Shown: positions 25,829 to 35,019, counted from the stretch's first letter. The stretch: 62,727 nucleotides of DNA from Psychroflexus maritimus (GCF_011089875.1 NZ_JAANAS010000034.1:1-62727); one strand, 5' to 3'. The notes: generated from the letters alone by a model not told the origin. Program-made: numbers and translations.

Positions 25829-28800
25829 TTAAGCTTGGCCAGTTGCTAAGCCTTCTGCTTCCTCTTTTTCCTCTTGTGTTCTTAGGTCTATTCCATTTTT
25901 CTTAGCTGTATCGTACATTACAGGAGTTGCAATAAATACCGATGAATAAGTACCAACAAGCACACCAATAATAAGTGCAAACATAAAGCCTCTAATGCTC
26001 TCTCCTCCAAAGATAAAGATTGCAATTAAAACCACTAAAGTAGTGAGGGAGGTATTTATAGTTCTACTTAAAGTACTACTAATACCATCATTAATTACTC
26101 CTTTAAGAACTCCGTCTGGTTTTAATTTCAGTACTTCTCTAACGCGGTCAAATACAACTACCGTATCATTAAGGGAGTAACCAATTACCGTAAGAATAGC
26201 CGCAATAAATGCCTGATTAATTTCCATATTAAAAGGCATGAAATTGTAAGTTAGTGAGAATACTCCTAAAACAATTAAAACATCGTGAGTTACAGCTGCC
26301 ACAGCCCCTAAACTAAACTGCCACTTTCTAAATCGCAATAAAATATAAATAAATACAACTAATAAAGATCCAAAAATAGCATAATAAGATGCTCGTTTAA
26401 TATCCTCAGCAATAGTTGGTCCTACTTTCATAGAGGACATAATACCATATTCTTCATTTTCTCCACCAACTTGGAAATCTTCAAAAGTAAATCCTGCAGG
26501 TAGAATGTCTTTAAACTCTTCAAATAAAATAGTTTGAATTTCTTGATCTACGCCTTGTCCTTCAACGTCAATTTTATAATTAGTAGTAACTCTCACTTGG
26601 TTGTTAGCTCCAAAAGTTTTAACTTCAGGAGAACCTAGGCGTTCATTAATTTTACTTTTCAACTCAACTGCGTTAACAGATTGGTCAAATCTTACTGTAT
26701 ATGTTCTACCTCCAACAAAATCGACTCCTTGATTAAGACCATTAGTAGTTAAAGAAAAAATACTTACTGCAATTATAATTCCTGAAATGATATAAGCAAC
26801 TTTACGTTTTTCTAAAAACTTCACATAAATATCCACTAAGAAATTTTTAGTCATTTTAGTAGCAAAATCGATAGGTTTATTTTTAACAGCGTACTTATCA
26901 ATAAACATTCTAGTAATAAAAATAGCGGTAAACAAGGATGTACCTATACCTATTAATAAGGTTGTAGCGAAACCTTTCACTGGACCAGTTCCAAAAACTA
27001 ATAAAATAATTCCCGTTAATCCCGTAGTGATATTCGCATCCAAAATAGAAGATAATGAATTTTTAAATCCATCATTAATAGCCATTTTAGTGTCTTTTTC
27101 GGGATCTCTTAATTCTTCTCTGATACGTTCAAAGATAAGAACGTTAGCATCAACCGACATACCAATGGTAAGTACAATACCAGCTATACCAGGTAAAGTA
27201 AGTACGGCGCCTAGTCCTGCAAGAATACCGAAGATAAATAAGATGTTGATTACCAAAGCTACATCTGCATAAACACCTGCTCTACCGTAGTAGAAAATCA
27301 TCCAAAGCAAAACGAAAATTAAGGCAATAATAAATGAGTATATTCCTGCTTCAATAGCCTCTTGTCCTAGTGAAGGCCCTACAATTTCACTTTGAATAAT
27401 CTCTGCTTTTGCTGGAAGTTTACCTGCTCTAAGTACGTTGGCCAAATCTTGAGCTTCTTTAACACTAAACTCACCTGTAATTTCAGAACGACCACCAGAG
27501 ATAGCTTGTGAAGCTCCTGGTGCAGAGTAAACAATATTATCTAAAACAATAGCAATTTGACTTCTGTTTTGAGCTGCATTTTTGGTCATTTCTTCCCATT
27601 TTTTAGCTCCTCGTCGGTCCATTTGCATGGTTACAGCAACACGCCCCATTTGATCGAAGCTTTGCTGTGCGTTGGTGACTACCGAACCACTTAATTGCGG
27701 TTCTTTGTTTCGATTAGATTTAAGAGCGTAAAGCTCTACTATATTAGACTCTTTCGCTGGTTTTCCCCAAACAAATTCGGCATAGCGAAGCTCTGCTGGT
27801 AATTTAGCACGAACGGCATCTTTTCTTAAGTATGCTCCAACAGTGGCTGTATCTCTTTCAGAAAAGTAAGCAATCACTGGTCCTTCGGGATTTCCTAAAG
27901 ATTCCAACCTACTTAATAGAGGTTTCTTATCTGCTAAGTTTTCTTCGTCAATATCGTCTGAAGCTAATAAATCGTCTATATCTGCATCAACGTCATCAAT
28001 CTCATCTTCCTCCTTCTCTTGTTTAGAAGAATCTTTATTTAATTCAGCTGCAATAACTTGGTCAGCTTCAAATAAAAACTCCTGAAATTCACTTCCTTTA
28101 AACACATCCCAAAACTCTAATTGGGCTGTACTTTGAAGTAAATTTTGCACACGACTAATATCTTTTGCACCAGGTAATTCAACTAAAATTCTTCCTGAAT
28201 TTCCTAAACGCTGAATATTAGGTTGGGTTACACCAAATTTATCAATACGCTCTCTAATAACTTCAAAGGCAGAAGTTATACTTTCGTCAATTCTTCTTCT
28301 TAGGGTGGGCCTAACATCAGAATTTTCGGCATCAAAATCAACTTCTTCAAGAGTTCTGTTGGCAAAAATACTTGGTGAAGCCAATCTTGCTCCTTCAATT
28401 TTTTCAAATTCATCAAAGAAGGTTTCCAAGTAATTTTCTGCACTTGTTTTGAAAGCTTCATCGGTAGCTTCAAGCGCCTGTAAGAATTTTTCATCTTTCG
28501 AATTATTAGACAAACCAACCAACAATTCTTTTACAGAAATCTGAAGAATTACATTAATCCCTCCTTTTAAGTCAAGACCTCTGTTTAATTCTTTTTCTTT
28601 GGCAACATTGTAGGTTATTCCAGCAATGTAAGGTTCATTAGCTATTGAATCTAAATAACGTTGTGCTTTCAAATCACGCTGCTCGGGGTAATTTTCAAGT
28701 TGGTCGCTTACAGCTTGAACAGCAAAATTTTCAGCATCGCCCTCAATTTTATTAGCAATGTAGGTAAACGAAAGCTGATAAATACTTACTACAGCAAACA

Positions 28801-28837
28801 GTATTGCAAATAATTTGATTAATCCTTTGTTGTGCAT
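25829..28837 (-). CDS. secDF: fused protein-export membrane protein SecDF
   Basis: Uses proton-motive force to pull secreted proteins out of the Sec channel. At 1002 residues, SecD and SecF are fused, as is usual in Bacteroidota. The SecD half has the periplasmic head (LNRGLDLKGGINVILQI, ILVELPGAKD) and a six-helix block with GIAGIVLTIGMSVDANVLIFERIREEL. The SecF half starts near residue 660, with GVDFVGGRTYTV and GYSLNDTVVVFDRVRE. An acidic linker near residues 270-300 is an insertion. Proteorhodopsin next door supplies the same proton gradient, though no direct link is implied. Confidence 0.95.
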   Translation of the reverse strand: MHNKGLIKLFAILFAVVSIYQLSFTYIANKIEGDAENFAVQAVSDQLENYPEQRDLKAQRYLDSIANEPYIAGITYNVAKEKELNRGLDLKGGINVILQISVKELLVGLSNNSKDEKFLQALEATDEAFKTSAENYLETFFDEFEKIEGARLASPSIFANRTLEEVDFDAENSDVRPTLRRRIDESITSAFEVIRERIDKFGVTQPNIQRLGNSGRILVELPGAKDISRVQNLLQSTAQLEFWDVFKGSEFQEFLFEADQVIAAELNKDSSKQEKEEDEIDDVDADIDDLLASDDIDEENLADKKPLLSRLESLGNPEGPVIAYFSERDTATVGAYLRKDAVRAKLPAELRYAEFVWGKPAKESNIVELYALKSNRNKEPQLSGSVVTNAQQSFDQMGRVAVTMQMDRRGAKKWEEMTKNAAQNRSQIAIVLDNIVYSAPGASQAISGGRSEITGEFSVKEAQDLANVLRAGKLPAKAEIIQSEIVGPSLGQEAIEAGIYSFIIALIFVLLWMIFYYGRAGVYADVALVINILFIFGILAGLGAVLTLPGIAGIVLTIGMSVDANVLIFERIREELRDPEKDTKMAINDGFKNSLSSILDANITTGLTGIILLVFGTGPVKGFATTLLIGIGTSLFTAIFITRMFIDKYAVKNKPIDFATKMTKNFLVDIYVKFLEKRKVAYIISGIIIAVSIFSLTTNGLNQGVDFVGGRTYTVRFDQSVNAVELKSKINERLGSPEVKTFGANNQVRVTTNYKIDVEGQGVDQEIQTILFEEFKDILPAGFTFEDFQVGGENEEYGIMSSMKVGPTIAEDIKRASYYAIFGSLLVVFIYILLRFRKWQFSLGAVAAVTHDVLIVLGVFSLTYNFMPFNMEINQAFIAAILTVIGYSLNDTVVVFDRVREVLKLKPDGVLKGVINDGISSTLSRTINTSLTTLVVLIAIFIFGGESIRGFMFALIIGVLVGTYSSVFIATPVMYDTAKKNGIDLRTQEEKEEAEGLATGQA

Positions 28838-28873
28838 TATGCTTTATTTAATTATGTTAATTTAAAAAACGGA

Positions 28874-28881
28874 CAAATATA
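28874..28881 (-). promoter_or_regulatory. -7 element of secDF (TATATTTG) with -33 TTG
   Basis: Exact TAnnTTTG match on the minus strand, 36 nt before the start. A TTG (plus-strand CAA at 28902-28904) lies 20 nt upstream, the preferred Bacteroidota spacing. Confidence 0.65.
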
Positions 28882-28935
28882 GGTTTTGTGAAGTGAAATG
28901 ACAATTATTCTACACATATAATTTCATCCTAAAAG

Positions 28936-28993
28936 AAAAAACCTTCAGCCAACAAAAAACCAGTTATGGATTGATGCTTACTGAAGGTTTTAA
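28936..28993 (-). terminator. terminator after mdh
   Basis: AAAACCTTCAG (28938-28948) and CTGAAGGTTTT (28981-28991) form a perfect 11-bp stem with a 32-nt loop. On the minus strand a T-rich run follows. Confidence 0.75.
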
Positions 28994-29009
28994 TTATAAT
29001 TATACTATA

Positions 29010-29933
29010 CTACTCTAGGAGTGAGTTTGTTTTCTTAACGGCTTCTGCACTTTCTTGAAGTGCTTTTTGATCGGCTTCAGCTAGGTCTAATTCTACAACT
29101 TTTTCTATACCGTCTTTTCCTAAAATCACAGGAACTCCAATACATAAATCATTTAAGCCATATTCTCCTTCAAGGTAAGTTGAACAAGGAAACATTTTCT
29201 TCTGGTCACAAGCAATTGAATGAACCAAAGAAGAAACTGCTGCACCTGGTGCATACCAAGCGGAAGTTCCTAACATTTTTGTTAATGTTGCACCACCAAC
29301 GCGTGTTTCGGCAGCTACTTCGTCTAAGCGATTATCAGACAAAAATTCTGTTACTCTAACACTGTTTCTTGTTGCCAAGCTAGTTAGTGGCACCATACCA
29401 GTATCACTATGACCTCCAATTACCATTCCGTCAACATCTGAAGCTGGACATTCTAGGGCTTCAGCTAAACGGTACTTGAAACGAGCGCTATCTAAAGCAC
29501 CTCCCATTCCTATAATTCGATTTTTAGGTAAACCTAATTCTTTATGAGCTAAATAGGTCATGGTGTCCATTGGGTTACTTACCACAATTAAAATCACATT
29601 TGGCGAATGTTTAATGATGTTTTGGGCAACTTCTTTTACAATACCTGCATTTATTCCAATTAATTCTTCACGTGTCATTCCTGGTTTTCTCGGAATACCA
29701 CTGGTAATTACAGCTACATCAGAATTGGCTGTTTTAGTATAATCGTTTGTGCTTCCAACAATTTTTGTATCAAAACCATTTAATGAGGCGGTTTGCATTA
29801 AGTCCATTGCTTTACCTTCTGCAAAGTTTTCTTTAATATCGACTAAAACTACCTCCGACGCAAAATTTTTGATGGCAATATATTCGGCACAACTTGCACC
29901 TACTGCTCCTGCTCCTACTACTGTTACTTTCAT
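29010..29933 (-). CDS. mdh: malate dehydrogenase (LDH-like type)
   Basis: Interconverts malate and oxaloacetate with NAD in the TCA cycle. 307 residues. The Rossmann motif VVGAGAVGASCA opens the protein. SGIPRKPGMTREE is the mobile substrate loop with its arginines, VSNPMDTMTY follows the cofactor site, and GGHSDTGMVP carries the catalytic His. It is monocistronic, with its own -7 box and terminator. Confidence 0.96.
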   Translation of the reverse strand: MKVTVVGAGAVGASCAEYIAIKNFASEVVLVDIKENFAEGKAMDLMQTASLNGFDTKIVGSTNDYTKTANSDVAVITSGIPRKPGMTREELIGINAGIVKEVAQNIIKHSPNVILIVVSNPMDTMTYLAHKELGLPKNRIIGMGGALDSARFKYRLAEALECPASDVDGMVIGGHSDTGMVPLTSLATRNSVRVTEFLSDNRLDEVAAETRVGGATLTKMLGTSAWYAPGAAVSSLVHSIACDQKKMFPCSTYLEGEYGLNDLCIGVPVILGKDGIEKVVELDLAEADQKALQESAEAVKKTNSLLE

Positions 29934-30257
29934 TGAATTTGATTTGTTTGATTAAACATTAAATTATTGGTTTACAAAAATATAATTTTAAGTGGATTTT
30001 TATACTAAAAATTAAAATAAGCTTGTACTTTAAATTGATTCTAGGCGATTTAGGGCAGAAAAGAACGGATTGAAAAAGATGGATTATGGTCGTAAAATGC
30101 AATTTTACAATTGAACAGCGTTTTTTTAAATGAAAAGCTTAATTATTAGGATCAGTTTTTCAATATTCTTCAACTTTTATAGAGTCCTTATTAATGCTTA
30201 TTTGATAAGCAAAGTTATTTGAGGGTTTAGCATTAGTATAATATCCAAAGCTATGTG
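29934..30257. other. gap between mdh and the IS remnant
   Basis: It contains the mdh promoter box and one small perfect hairpin, GTAAAAT/ATTTTAC at 30092-30108, without a following T-run. No gene can be supported. Confidence 0.45.
29975..29982 (-). promoter_or_regulatory. -7 element of mdh (TATTTTTG)
   Basis: Exact TAnnTTTG match on the minus strand, 41 nt before the mdh start. Confidence 0.5.
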
Positions 30258-30282
30258 TATAATACCCTCATTTCTTTAAACC
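30258..30282. repeat. terminal inverted repeat of the IS remnant, orfB side
   Basis: Reads TATAATACCCTCATTTC inwards and pairs with 30660-30684. Confidence 0.6.
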
Positions 30283-30308
30283 ACTTTTAGTTTTTTCTTA
30301 GTTGAATT

Positions 30309-30434
30309 TTAAGCTGCATTTTTATATTTTTCTATAGGCTTTTTGTTTATACCCTGATGGTTTCTATTATGATATCTTTCCATCCATTTTTTTATGCCAC
30401 GGTACAAGGTTATTCCGTCTTCTGCTGGGTTTAG
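30309..30434 (-). pseudogene. IS3-family transposase orfB, C-terminal fragment
   Basis: A 41-residue frame ending in a stop at 30309-30311 reads LNPAEDGITLYRGIKKWMERYHNRN-type sequence, then HQGINKKPIEKY. This is the C-terminal end of IS3/IS150-type orfB, with the usual 'Y-N-x-R-x-H-Q' motif. The catalytic core is absent. It overlaps the tail of the orfA fragment in another frame, marking the deletion junction near 30434. Confidence 0.7.
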
Positions 30435-30624
30435 GTGATTTTTTGTCAAAAACATCCTTTGATTTTTCTAAAAACTCTTGCTTCCATTGACTAATTTGGT
30501 TCGGGTGCAATTCAAAACGCTCTGCTAGTTCTGATAAACTATAACGCTCTTTTAAAGCCTCTAAGGCGACTTTTGTTTTAAATTCTGAAGTGAATTTTCT
30601 TCGTGATTTTCGCATTGTTTCCAT
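30367..30624 (-). pseudogene. IS3-family transposase orfA fragment
   Basis: The first ~65 residues are a transposase helix-turn-helix domain (RRKFTSEFKTKVALEALKER, LAERFELHPNQISQWKQEF). After SPKPSRR the frame runs into sequence belonging to orfB in another frame and ends by chance after 85 residues. Full-length orfA is usually about 90-100 residues with a leucine zipper; that part is missing. Confidence 0.8.
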
Positions 30625-30659
30625 TGTTTAAAGTTAATATTTTTTTCAACTTAACAAAT

Positions 30660-30684
30660 GGTCTAAATTTGTAGAGGTATTATA
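30660..30684. repeat. terminal inverted repeat of the IS remnant, orfA side
   Basis: Reads TATAATACCTCTACAAATTT inwards on the minus strand and pairs with 30258-30282. Confidence 0.6.
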
Positions 30685-30702
30685 TGATAAGGCTATAAAA
30701 TC

Positions 30703-31098
30703 TTAATAGTCTTCATTTAAACGATCTTTTACAAATTCAATTTTTGTTTTTCCGTGAGGTTTTGGGTTTCCGTGTTCATCTAGGCCAACCATTACAATTT
30801 TTCCAATTTTAATAATGGTTTTTCTTGTCATTTTGTTCCTTACTTCGCAGGTGAGTGTAACAGAGGATTTTCCAAATTTAACTACATCAATACCAATTTC
30901 AACAATATCTCCTTGCTTGGCTGAGCTTACAAATTCAATCTCACTCATATATTTCGTCACCATTCGATGGTTTTCAGTTTGAATAGTTGAATACAACGCG
31001 GCTTCTTCATCTATCCACTCTAAAAGCCGGCCTCCAAAAAGTGATGAATTTGGATTTAAATCGTTTGGTTTTATCCATTTTCTTGTGTGAAATCTCAT
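30703..31098 (-). CDS. acyl-CoA thioesterase, hotdog fold
   Basis: Hydrolyses acyl-CoA to free acid and CoA; cytoplasmic. 131 residues, single hotdog domain. NPNSSLFGGRLLEWIDEEAAL contains the conserved Asn...GG...D motif of YciA/BACH-type thioesterases, and EIEFVSSAKQGDIVEIG is the second half of the fold. It stands alone between the IS remnant and the photolyase gene. Confidence 0.87.
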   Translation of the reverse strand: MRFHTRKWIKPNDLNPNSSLFGGRLLEWIDEEAALYSTIQTENHRMVTKYMSEIEFVSSAKQGDIVEIGIDVVKFGKSSVTLTCEVRNKMTRKTIIKIGKIVMVGLDEHGNPKPHGKTKIEFVKDRLNEDY

Positions 31099-31197
31099 TG
31101 TTTATGTTTTAAAAAGTTGATAGCCTCCTCAATAGTTTGCTAGTAATTGACAAAAAATCAAAATTAAACTAATTAATTCATTACTTGAATTTAAAGA

Positions 31198-32505
31198 TTA
31201 ACTTTTCAATGCTAATTTATAGGTAGCTAAACAGCGTTGTCTAGCCATTTTATGCTCAACCATAGGTTCGGGGTAAGTTGATGTATTGATCTCTGCCACC
31301 CATTTATTGATGTATTTCTTTTGCTTGTCAAATTTATCGGTTTGAGAATAAGGATTAAACACCCTAAAATAAGGTGCTGCATCTACTCCACTTCCTGCTA
31401 TCCACTGCCAACCGCCAATATTGGAAGACATTTCATAATCCAACAGCTTTTCTGCAAAATAAGCTTCTCCCCACCGCCAATCAATAAGCAAATGTTTACA
31501 TAAAAAACTTCCAACTATCATTCTAATTCGGTTGTGCATCCAACCGGTTTCATTAAGTTGGCGCATACCAGCATCAACTATTGGGTAGCCTGTTTTTCCT
31601 TGTTTCCATTTTTCAAATTCATCTTCGTTATTTCGCCATTCAATTTGATCGTATTTCGGCTTAAATGAACGGTTTACAGTTTCAGGAAAATGGTATAGAA
31701 TAGCCTTATAAAATTCTCTCCAAATCAACTCATTCCAAAAAATTTCATTTTTGCTTTTCATGGCTTGTTGAAGTATTTTTCGATAACCTACAGTACCAAA
31801 TCGCAAATGAGGACTTAATCTTGAGGTTCCCTCAATTGAAGGAATATCTCTGGTTGATTCATAATCTTCAATAAAATTTTTATTCAATTGATAGTTGGGA
31901 ACCTGAATTTCAGATTTTTCAAAATCCATATCAGCTAAACTAAGATTGGGTAATCGACTATTTTTATATAACTTATTCAGGTGATTTTCTGAAGAAGCTA
32001 GTGTTAATTTTGAATCCTCAAATATTTTTTTCCACTGCTTCATGTAGGGCGTATAAACCAAATACATGCCGCCGTCTTGCTTTTGCACTTCATTAGGTTC
32101 AAAAAAAACCTGATCTTTATAAGTATGGAATTCAACTCCATTTTGAGCTAACAAAGCTTCTATCTTAGCATCTCTCTTTTTTGCGTAGGGTTCGTAATCT
32201 CGGTTGGTGTGCACTTCTGCTATTGAAAATTCAGAGATTAGCTGCGAAAAAACTTCCTCAGGATAACCATGATACATGGCAATGGAAGAAGCAAATTTTT
32301 CTTGAGCAGTATTCCTCATTTTCTGCAATTCATCAAAAATAAAACTCACTCGTGCATCATTCTTTGGAAGTTTGTTTAATATGTGTTTATCAAAAATAAA
32401 AAGAGGGATGACGGGGTAATCCGACTGAAGCGCGTTATACAGACCAACATTATCTTCCCAACGTAAATCTCTTCTGAACCAAAATATTGAAACTTTTTCT
32501 TTCAT
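31198..32505 (-). CDS. phrB: deoxyribodipyrimidine photolyase
   Basis: Blue-light enzyme that splits UV-induced pyrimidine dimers using FAD. 435 residues. VSIFWFRRDLRWEDNVGL opens the antenna domain. The FAD domain has TSRLSPHLRFGTV, ELIWREFYKAI, GKTGYPIVDAGMRQLNETGWMHN-type sequence and GGWQWIAGSGVDAAPYFRV. The canonical Trp and Asp residues that the other photolyase-like protein (21776-23227) lacks are all present. It appears to be the last gene of an SRPBCC-SDR-photolyase group on the minus strand, though a 105-bp gap separates it from the SDR gene. Confidence 0.93.
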   Translation of the reverse strand: MKEKVSIFWFRRDLRWEDNVGLYNALQSDYPVIPLFIFDKHILNKLPKNDARVSFIFDELQKMRNTAQEKFASSIAMYHGYPEEVFSQLISEFSIAEVHTNRDYEPYAKKRDAKIEALLAQNGVEFHTYKDQVFFEPNEVQKQDGGMYLVYTPYMKQWKKIFEDSKLTLASSENHLNKLYKNSRLPNLSLADMDFEKSEIQVPNYQLNKNFIEDYESTRDIPSIEGTSRLSPHLRFGTVGYRKILQQAMKSKNEIFWNELIWREFYKAILYHFPETVNRSFKPKYDQIEWRNNEDEFEKWKQGKTGYPIVDAGMRQLNETGWMHNRIRMIVGSFLCKHLLIDWRWGEAYFAEKLLDYEMSSNIGGWQWIAGSGVDAAPYFRVFNPYSQTDKFDKQKKYINKWVAEINTSTYPEPMVEHKMARQRCLATYKLALKS

Positions 32506-32610
32506 CGTTTATTTTTAAACTCTAGCATATAAAAAATCGACCTAAATTAATTCATCTAAGGCGATAATATAAAATCAAATTTTAAATTTATTCATTAAAA
32601 TCTGAATCAT

Positions 32611-33309
32611 CTAGCTTACATTCAACGAAGACATTCCTCCATCTACGCCCAACACCTGACCAGTAATCCAACTACTGTCATCAGAAAGTAAAAAGGCCGT
32701 TACTTTAGCTAAATCAATTGCTTCACCAACCCGTTTTAGAGGATGACGCTCATCCATTTTCTCTTTTTTCTTTTCGTTACCAAGAAGCTTTCCTGCTAAT
32801 GGTGTATTAGTTAATGAAGGTGCAATCACATTTACTCTTAATGAAGGTGCATACTCGGCCGCCAGAGATCTAGCAAATCCTTCAATAGCGCCTTTTGCTG
32901 CTGCTACACTAGTATGGAAAGGCATTCCAGTTTGCACAGCAACAGTACTGTAATACACAATACTGGCTTGTTCAGAATTTTTCAACTGCTTCAAAACAGC
33001 TTTAGTCGATTTAACCAGTCCCATAAAATTAAGCTGAAAGTCTTCTTCAAAAACTTCAGTTTTCATCATCTTAAAAGGTTTTAAATTGATAGATCCCGGT
33101 AAATAAACCAAACCGTCAATCTGTTCTGGCAAGTCTAATTCGCTTAAATCGTCTGTCATAACATCAAATTTATGATGGGTAACATTGAGGCTTGCCAGCT
33201 CTCCTTGATTTCTTGAAGCAACAATTATGTGGTGATTTTCATGAAGGAGTTTTGCGGTTTCATAGCCAATTCCAGTACTCCCTCCTATTAATAAAATATT
33301 CTTTTTCAT
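32611..33309 (-). CDS. SDR-family protein lacking the catalytic tyrosine
   Basis: 232-residue Rossmann protein. The cofactor motif GGSTGIG (9-15) and structural Asn (N94) are present, as is the C-terminal SSWITGQVLGVDGG typical of FabG-like SDRs. In the active-site block, STVAVQTGMPFHTSVAAAKG, the Lys is kept (K139) but the Tyr position is V135, and the Ser position aligns with T122. Normal SDR catalysis therefore seems unlikely. It may bind NAD(P)(H) without classical activity, or use another mechanism. It lies 8 bp after the SRPBCC gene and upstream of the photolyase. Confidence 0.85.
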   Translation of the reverse strand: MKKNILLIGGSTGIGYETAKLLHENHHIIVASRNQGELASLNVTHHKFDVMTDDLSELDLPEQIDGLVYLPGSINLKPFKMMKTEVFEEDFQLNFMGLVKSTKAVLKQLKNSEQASIVYYSTVAVQTGMPFHTSVAAAKGAIEGFARSLAAEYAPSLRVNVIAPSLTNTPLAGKLLGNEKKKEKMDERHPLKRVGEAIDLAKVTAFLLSDDSSWITGQVLGVDGGMSSLNVS

Positions 33310-33317
33310 AGCAAAAT

Positions 33318-33773
33318 TTATTTAAATAATTGATTCATTTTTTCTACTCGATTCGTGAAAATTTCTTCTAATTTAGGTCGTATAATAAAAGGGTGCAATG
33401 CGCTTCCCAACCAACCAAAAGGCACAGCGTAATGAACGATGTCTTCAATAATAACACCTTGGTCTGTAGGGTGAATAAAATGCTTGTGATGCCAAAGTTT
33501 ATAGGGGCCATCGAGCTGAATATCTACAAAATAAAAAGGCTTTTTAACCTGAGTAATTTCAGTCACCCACTTAGTTTTAAACCCAGGCAATGGAGTTACT
33601 TTATACTGAATAATTTGCCCCGCATACATAGTTTGGTTGGCTCCAGAGACAATTTGAAAACCCATACTTGAAGGCATAATTTTCTGAAGGTTTTTAGGAT
33701 TTGATAAAAATTCCCAAGCTTCTTCTTGACTTATAGGTAATTCTTGTTTTGCCTTAAATTCGTATATTTTCAT
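33318..33773 (-). CDS. SRPBCC family ligand-binding protein
   Basis: 151 residues of START/polyketide-cyclase-like fold: ELPISQEEAWEFLSNPKNLQKIMP at the N-terminus, strands around FKTKWVTEITQV, and a long C-terminal helix. Relatives are often loosely annotated as cell-division inhibitors, with little support. It is first in the group with the SDR-like gene and photolyase, with a -7 box 18 nt upstream. It could be part of a light or UV response; the ligand is unknown. Confidence 0.8.
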   Translation of the reverse strand: MKIYEFKAKQELPISQEEAWEFLSNPKNLQKIMPSSMGFQIVSGANQTMYAGQIIQYKVTPLPGFKTKWVTEITQVKKPFYFVDIQLDGPYKLWHHKHFIHPTDQGVIIEDIVHYAVPFGWLGSALHPFIIRPKLEEIFTNRVEKMNQLFK

Positions 33774-33791
33774 TAATCATTTTTGTTAATT

Positions 33792-33799
33792 CAAAAGTA
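33792..33799 (-). promoter_or_regulatory. -7 element (TACTTTTG) of the SRPBCC-SDR-photolyase group
   Basis: Exact TAnnTTTG match on the minus strand, 18 nt before the SRPBCC start. Confidence 0.55.
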
Positions 33800-33969
33800 G
33801 GAAAGATTTTGTTTAAGCTAAAAGAATTAAAGTTAAACAAGTGTTACAAATTGAAAGTCGATTTTTATATTGGCGAACAAACAAATTTATTCACGATTAA
33901 AAAAACTCATTTTTCTAGAATTGGCGGTCTATTAAGACATCATTTTAAGCTCATTTAGATTTAATTGAT

Positions 33970-33977
33970 TAAATTTG
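33970..33977 (+). promoter_or_regulatory. -7 element (TAAATTTG) of the 2OG oxygenase
   Basis: Exact TAnnTTTG match 23 nt before the ATG at 34001. Confidence 0.6.
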
Positions 33978-34000
33978 CTAATCTTTAAAATTTAGAACCT

Positions 34001-34957
34001 ATGGCAATGACAAATATACCCAGTGTTGATTTGGCAGATTTTTTATCAGAAGACCCCGAAAGAAAACAAAAGTTTGTAGATGAAATTGGAAGTGCATATG
34101 AAGAAATTGGGTTTGTTTCCCTAAAAAATCATTTCCTAAGTGATGACTTAGTTGAAAAACTATATGTTGAAGTTAAAAAATTTTTTGATCTTCCTACGAA
34201 AACCAAAGAAAAATACGAGAGAAACGACATAGGTGGTCAAAGAGGTTATGTGTCTTTTGGAAAAGAACATGCAAAGGGAAAGAAAGAAGGTGATTTAAAA
34301 GAGTTTTGGCATTTTGGCCAAGCACCTGATACAGACGCTAATTTGCAAGAAAAATACCCAGATAATGTGATTGTTGAAGAAGTTCCTGATTTTAATCACA
34401 CGGGTATGCAAGCCTACAAAATGCTAGAAAAGACAGGAATTTACGTACTTAGAGCTTTAGCCTTACACATTGGTGTAAAGGAAACTTATTTTGATTATTG
34501 GGCAAGCAACGGAAATTCCATTTTAAGACCTATTCATTATCCGCCCATAACAGAAGAGCCTAAAGGAGCCGTTAGAGCAGGTGCACATGGAGACATTAAT
34601 TTAATTACGCTTTTAATGGGAGCTTCTACAGGTGGCTTACAAGTTCAAAATCGTGATGGAGATTGGATAGATGCTAAACCAGGGGAAGATGAATTAGTAA
34701 TAAATGTAGGAGATATGCTTGAACGCCATACCAATAATAAATTACGTTCAACGATTCATCGAGTTGTCAACCCACCTAAAGAAGAATGGGATAAACCAAG
34801 GTATTCTATTCCATTTTTTATGCACCCTAGAAGCGAAATGAAACTAGATTGCTTAGAAGAATGTATTGATGAAAACAACCCAAAACAATACGAAAATATT
34901 ACCGCCGGTGAATTTTTACACCAACGATTAGTAGAAATTGGTTTAGTTAAAAAATAA
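34001..34957 (+). CDS. 2-oxoglutarate/Fe(II)-dependent oxygenase, isopenicillin-N-synthase-like
   Basis: 318 residues. The non-haem iron triad is H196, D198 (AHGDINLITLL) and H253 (STIHRVVNPP). The 2-oxoglutarate-binding R267 and S269 lie in RYSIPFF. The N-terminal DIOX_N domain (IPSVDLADFLSED, GFVSLKNHFL) is complete. Bacterial members oxidise varied small molecules, and the substrate here is unknown. It has its own promoter and is followed by a stem-loop at 34974-35004. Confidence 0.9.
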   Translation: MAMTNIPSVDLADFLSEDPERKQKFVDEIGSAYEEIGFVSLKNHFLSDDLVEKLYVEVKKFFDLPTKTKEKYERNDIGGQRGYVSFGKEHAKGKKEGDLKEFWHFGQAPDTDANLQEKYPDNVIVEEVPDFNHTGMQAYKMLEKTGIYVLRALALHIGVKETYFDYWASNGNSILRPIHYPPITEEPKGAVRAGAHGDINLITLLMGASTGGLQVQNRDGDWIDAKPGEDELVINVGDMLERHTNNKLRSTIHRVVNPPKEEWDKPRYSIPFFMHPRSEMKLDCLEECIDENNPKQYENITAGEFLHQRLVEIGLVKK

Positions 34958-34973
34958 AACCGCAATTAAAAAG

Positions 34974-35004
34974 TTTCTTAGGTCAATTTGAAAACCTTAA
35001 GAAA
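34974..35004. other. stem-loop between the oxygenase and the eIF1-like gene
   Basis: TTTCTTAGGT (34974-34983) pairs with ACCTTAAGAAA (34994-35004) with one bulged base and a 10-nt loop. No T-run follows on the plus strand, so it is a weak terminator at best. Confidence 0.4.
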
Positions 35005-35019
35005 AAATAAAAACACGCT

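Larger units (their letters stand above)
30258..30684 (-). mobile_element. internally deleted IS3-family insertion sequence remnant
   Basis: About 427 bp bounded by imperfect inverted repeats at 30258-30282 and 30660-30684. These match at 17 of 25 positions, and their outermost nine bases (TATAATACC) are identical. Between them are the start of an IS3-type orfA and the end of an orfB, joined by a deletion that removed the catalytic DDE domain. It cannot move itself but might be mobilised by a full copy elsewhere. No clear target duplication was seen. Confidence 0.7.
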
